From contig JAQGHQ010000533.1 of the NCBI GenBank assembly GCA_028288765.1, positions 1 to 32,971 on the forward strand: a DNA stretch of 32,971 nt, in the 5' to 3' direction. The translations under genes and the position numbers were made by a program. The stretch's first letter is position 1; each line of letters starts with the position of its first letter. Of the stretch, positions 32,200-32,971 are shown piece by piece. The notes under the pieces are model-generated. The model was not told the origin of the DNA and did not search any database. It worked only from the letters and a program-made list of their open reading frames with translations. Origin of the DNA: Gemmataceae bacterium (GTDB lineage: Bacteria; Planctomycetota; Planctomycetia; Gemmatales; Gemmataceae).

Positions 32200-32397
32200 T
32201 CAAGGGCGCCCGGAGCCGGTCGTAACCAGCTTGAGGGTGACGTTGCCCAGCTGATCGGTCGCCCGCCGACCGTGGGCGACCCACTCCCGGTACTTCCGAG
32301 CTTGGTTGACCTTTTCGATCAGGTCTTTACTCACCTGAACCGTATACGATTCCAGAATCCGGTTGAAGTATCCCTCGTTTAAATCGACATCATTCAA
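32200..32397 (-). pseudogene. HEPN-like gene fragment next to tRNA-Sec
   Basis: A 65-codon frame directly behind the 3' end of the selenocysteine tRNA. It reads ...NEGYFNRILESYTVQVSKDLIEKVN, then QARKYREWVAHGRRATDQLGNVTLKLV. The R-x4-H motif (Arg37, His42 from a TTG at 32397) inside ...RKYREWVAHG is typical of HEPN domains, found in RNases and toxin-like proteins. No ATG fits; the only in-frame ATG, at 32424, lies within the tRNA. TTG 32397 has no ribosome site. The 5' part seems missing, so I treat it as a remnant. Its base composition is lower in GC than the flanking genes, suggesting foreign origin. Confidence 0.5.
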
Positions 32398-32398
32398 G

Positions 32399-32493
32399 CG
32401 GGGGTGTATGGGAATCGAACCCACTGAGAGCGTTGTTCACACCCTCCACAGGTTTTGAAGACCAGGGCCGGCACCAGCCGTGCAAACACCCCC
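32399..32493 (-). tRNA. selC: tRNA-Sec (anticodon UCA)
   Basis: On the minus strand 95 bases fold as a bacterial selenocysteine tRNA: a perfect 8-bp acceptor stem (GGGGGTGT with ACACCCCC, discriminator G), loop CTTCAAA with anticodon UCA at 32458-32456, an 8-bp long variable stem (GAGGGTGT with ACGCTCTC, two G-U pairs, loop GAACA) and a T arm GTGGGTTCGATTCCCAT. The long variable arm and 8+5 pattern separate it from other tRNAs and from a UGA suppressor. CCA is not encoded. One T-T mismatch is seen in the anticodon stem (CTGGT/ACCTG). It implies that the organism inserts selenocysteine at UGA; selA, selB and selD are not in the window. Confidence 0.9.
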
Positions 32494-32782
32494 GTAACGA
32501 CCCAACCCATTGTAAGGCCCGTAGAACCGCGGGACAGACGGCCTCTTGGCGTTTCGGGGGTGGGCCGCCCGGCCCGCGGAAGCGGAGACATTGACGGCAT
32601 TCGAGAGCCATTCCGAGTCCCGCTGCCGACAGGCACACGACAATCGCGCCCCTCGTGTAGGTCAATCATCCGTCCGTCCACCGGAGCCGGGTGAATTTGG
32701 GCCCGTTGCGCGGAATGCCGCAATGGATGAAGATGTGTCGTGTGCTCTTCAATTATAGATTCGATGCGCAGCAAATCAAGAC
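32494..32782. other. Region upstream of tRNA-Sec
   Basis: No gene is supported. It should hold the tRNA promoter. Short open frames (including a 27-codon one starting at 32727) lack ribosome sites and known motifs. The stretch after about 32690 is less GC-rich than the window as a whole, like the fragment downstream of the tRNA. Confidence 0.4.
32509..32514 (-). promoter_or_regulatory. selC: Possible -10 box for tRNA-Sec
   Basis: TACAAT on the minus strand, 15 bases before the mature tRNA 5' end, fits a sigma-70-type -10 box placing the start about 9 bases ahead of the tRNA. No good -35 box is seen at the usual distance, so this is tentative. Confidence 0.4.
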
Positions 32783-32971
32783 GTACTTGTTTAGCGGGTC
32801 ATACCGTTGATATCATGGTGTTTTCGCGGCCTTACTGGCTCAAAATCGCCTTTCCAGCCACATATTTTGAAAAGACCCGCTGCCGACCTCGAGCAAAACC
32901 GCCATATTTTCGAGGCTTTCAAACCGACCAGATAGTGTGCGTGCGATCAGGTAGACCCGCTATACAAGTAC
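32783..32971. mobile_element. MITE-like or IS-end sequence with terminal inverted repeats
   Basis: GTACTTGTTTAGCGGGTC at 32783-32800 and the reverse complement of 32954-32971 (GTACTTGTATAGCGGGTC) match in 17 of 18 bases and are followed by a shared TACC. The 189-base unit is AT-richer than the window and encodes no recognisable protein. It stops exactly at the window edge, so a target duplication cannot be checked and the piece could instead be two ends of nearby elements. Confidence 0.6.

Noticed and set aside
32727..32810. 27-codon frame MKMCRVLFNYRFDAQQIKTY... that faintly recalls GGDEF/Cas10-type palm sequences
   Set aside because: Too short and no ribosome site; the resemblance is too weak to support a CRISPR-type remnant.
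32813..32971. Open frame running off the window edge
   Set aside because: 52 codons with no ribosome site and no recognisable motif, lying wholly inside the inverted-repeat unit.
1..32971. CRISPR array, rRNA or replication origin
   Set aside because: No regularly spaced direct repeats, no rRNA core sequences and no cluster of DnaA boxes were seen on either strand.

Overview
The window reads as chromosomal DNA of a GC-rich planctomycete, most likely of the Gemmata group (Gemmataceae). This rests on protein types typical of that group: two Tat-exported DUF1501 proteins, a PQQ-type beta-propeller protein, an exported DUF1080 protein, and GC-rich palindromic intergenic repeats. No ribosomal RNA, CRISPR array, prophage or complete mobile element is visible. 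Long open frames antisense to the real genes are common here because of the base composition and were ignored.

Layout. 1-3.7 kb: a large membrane protein with a spermidine-synthase-like domain (-), divergent from ilvH and a translationally coupled small protein (+). 3.9-5.7 kb: a small unknown protein (-), then a site-2 protease with a C-terminal zinc ribbon that carries a very AT-rich coding patch. 6-10.5 kb: DUF1501, PQQ propeller, and a second DUF1501 on the opposite strand. 10.9-13.1 kb: a VOC-fold gene behind an AraC-type regulator broken by an amber codon, then a conserved unknown protein. 13.2-18.1 kb, all minus strand: rpmF, fabD, acpP, fabF, a small membrane protein and a MoeB/ThiF-rhodanese fusion. 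18.3-22.6 kb: HIT hydrolase, dGTPase-like HD protein, YacL-type PIN/TRAM membrane protein with a good terminator, and an exported helical-repeat protein. 22.7-25.7 kb: a metal locus of one CDF exporter and two ABC permeases, the second fused to a winged-helix domain that ends inside the terminal repeat of a decayed Tn5-like insertion sequence (25696-26892). 27-30.9 kb: DUF1080, a MATE exporter whose two ends are written in intergenic repeats, an exported TPR protein and a membrane-anchored FKBP isomerase. 30.9-32.4 kb: a PfkB-family (KDG kinase-like) sugar kinase, a HEPN-like remnant, and a selenocysteine tRNA (selC). The last 189 bases are bounded by inverted repeats and look like the end, or all, of a small mobile element.

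Most genes are housekeeping: fatty-acid initiation and elongation, branched-chain amino-acid regulation, sulfur transfer, nucleotide pool control, metal balance, protein folding and envelope turnover. The points that deserve a second look are the selC locus with its flanks, the IS remnant truncating the permease-regulator fusion, the AT-rich patch in the protease, the amber-interrupted AraC gene, and the loss of one zinc Cys pair in the MoeB-like protein. I did not find a convincing new multi-gene system.
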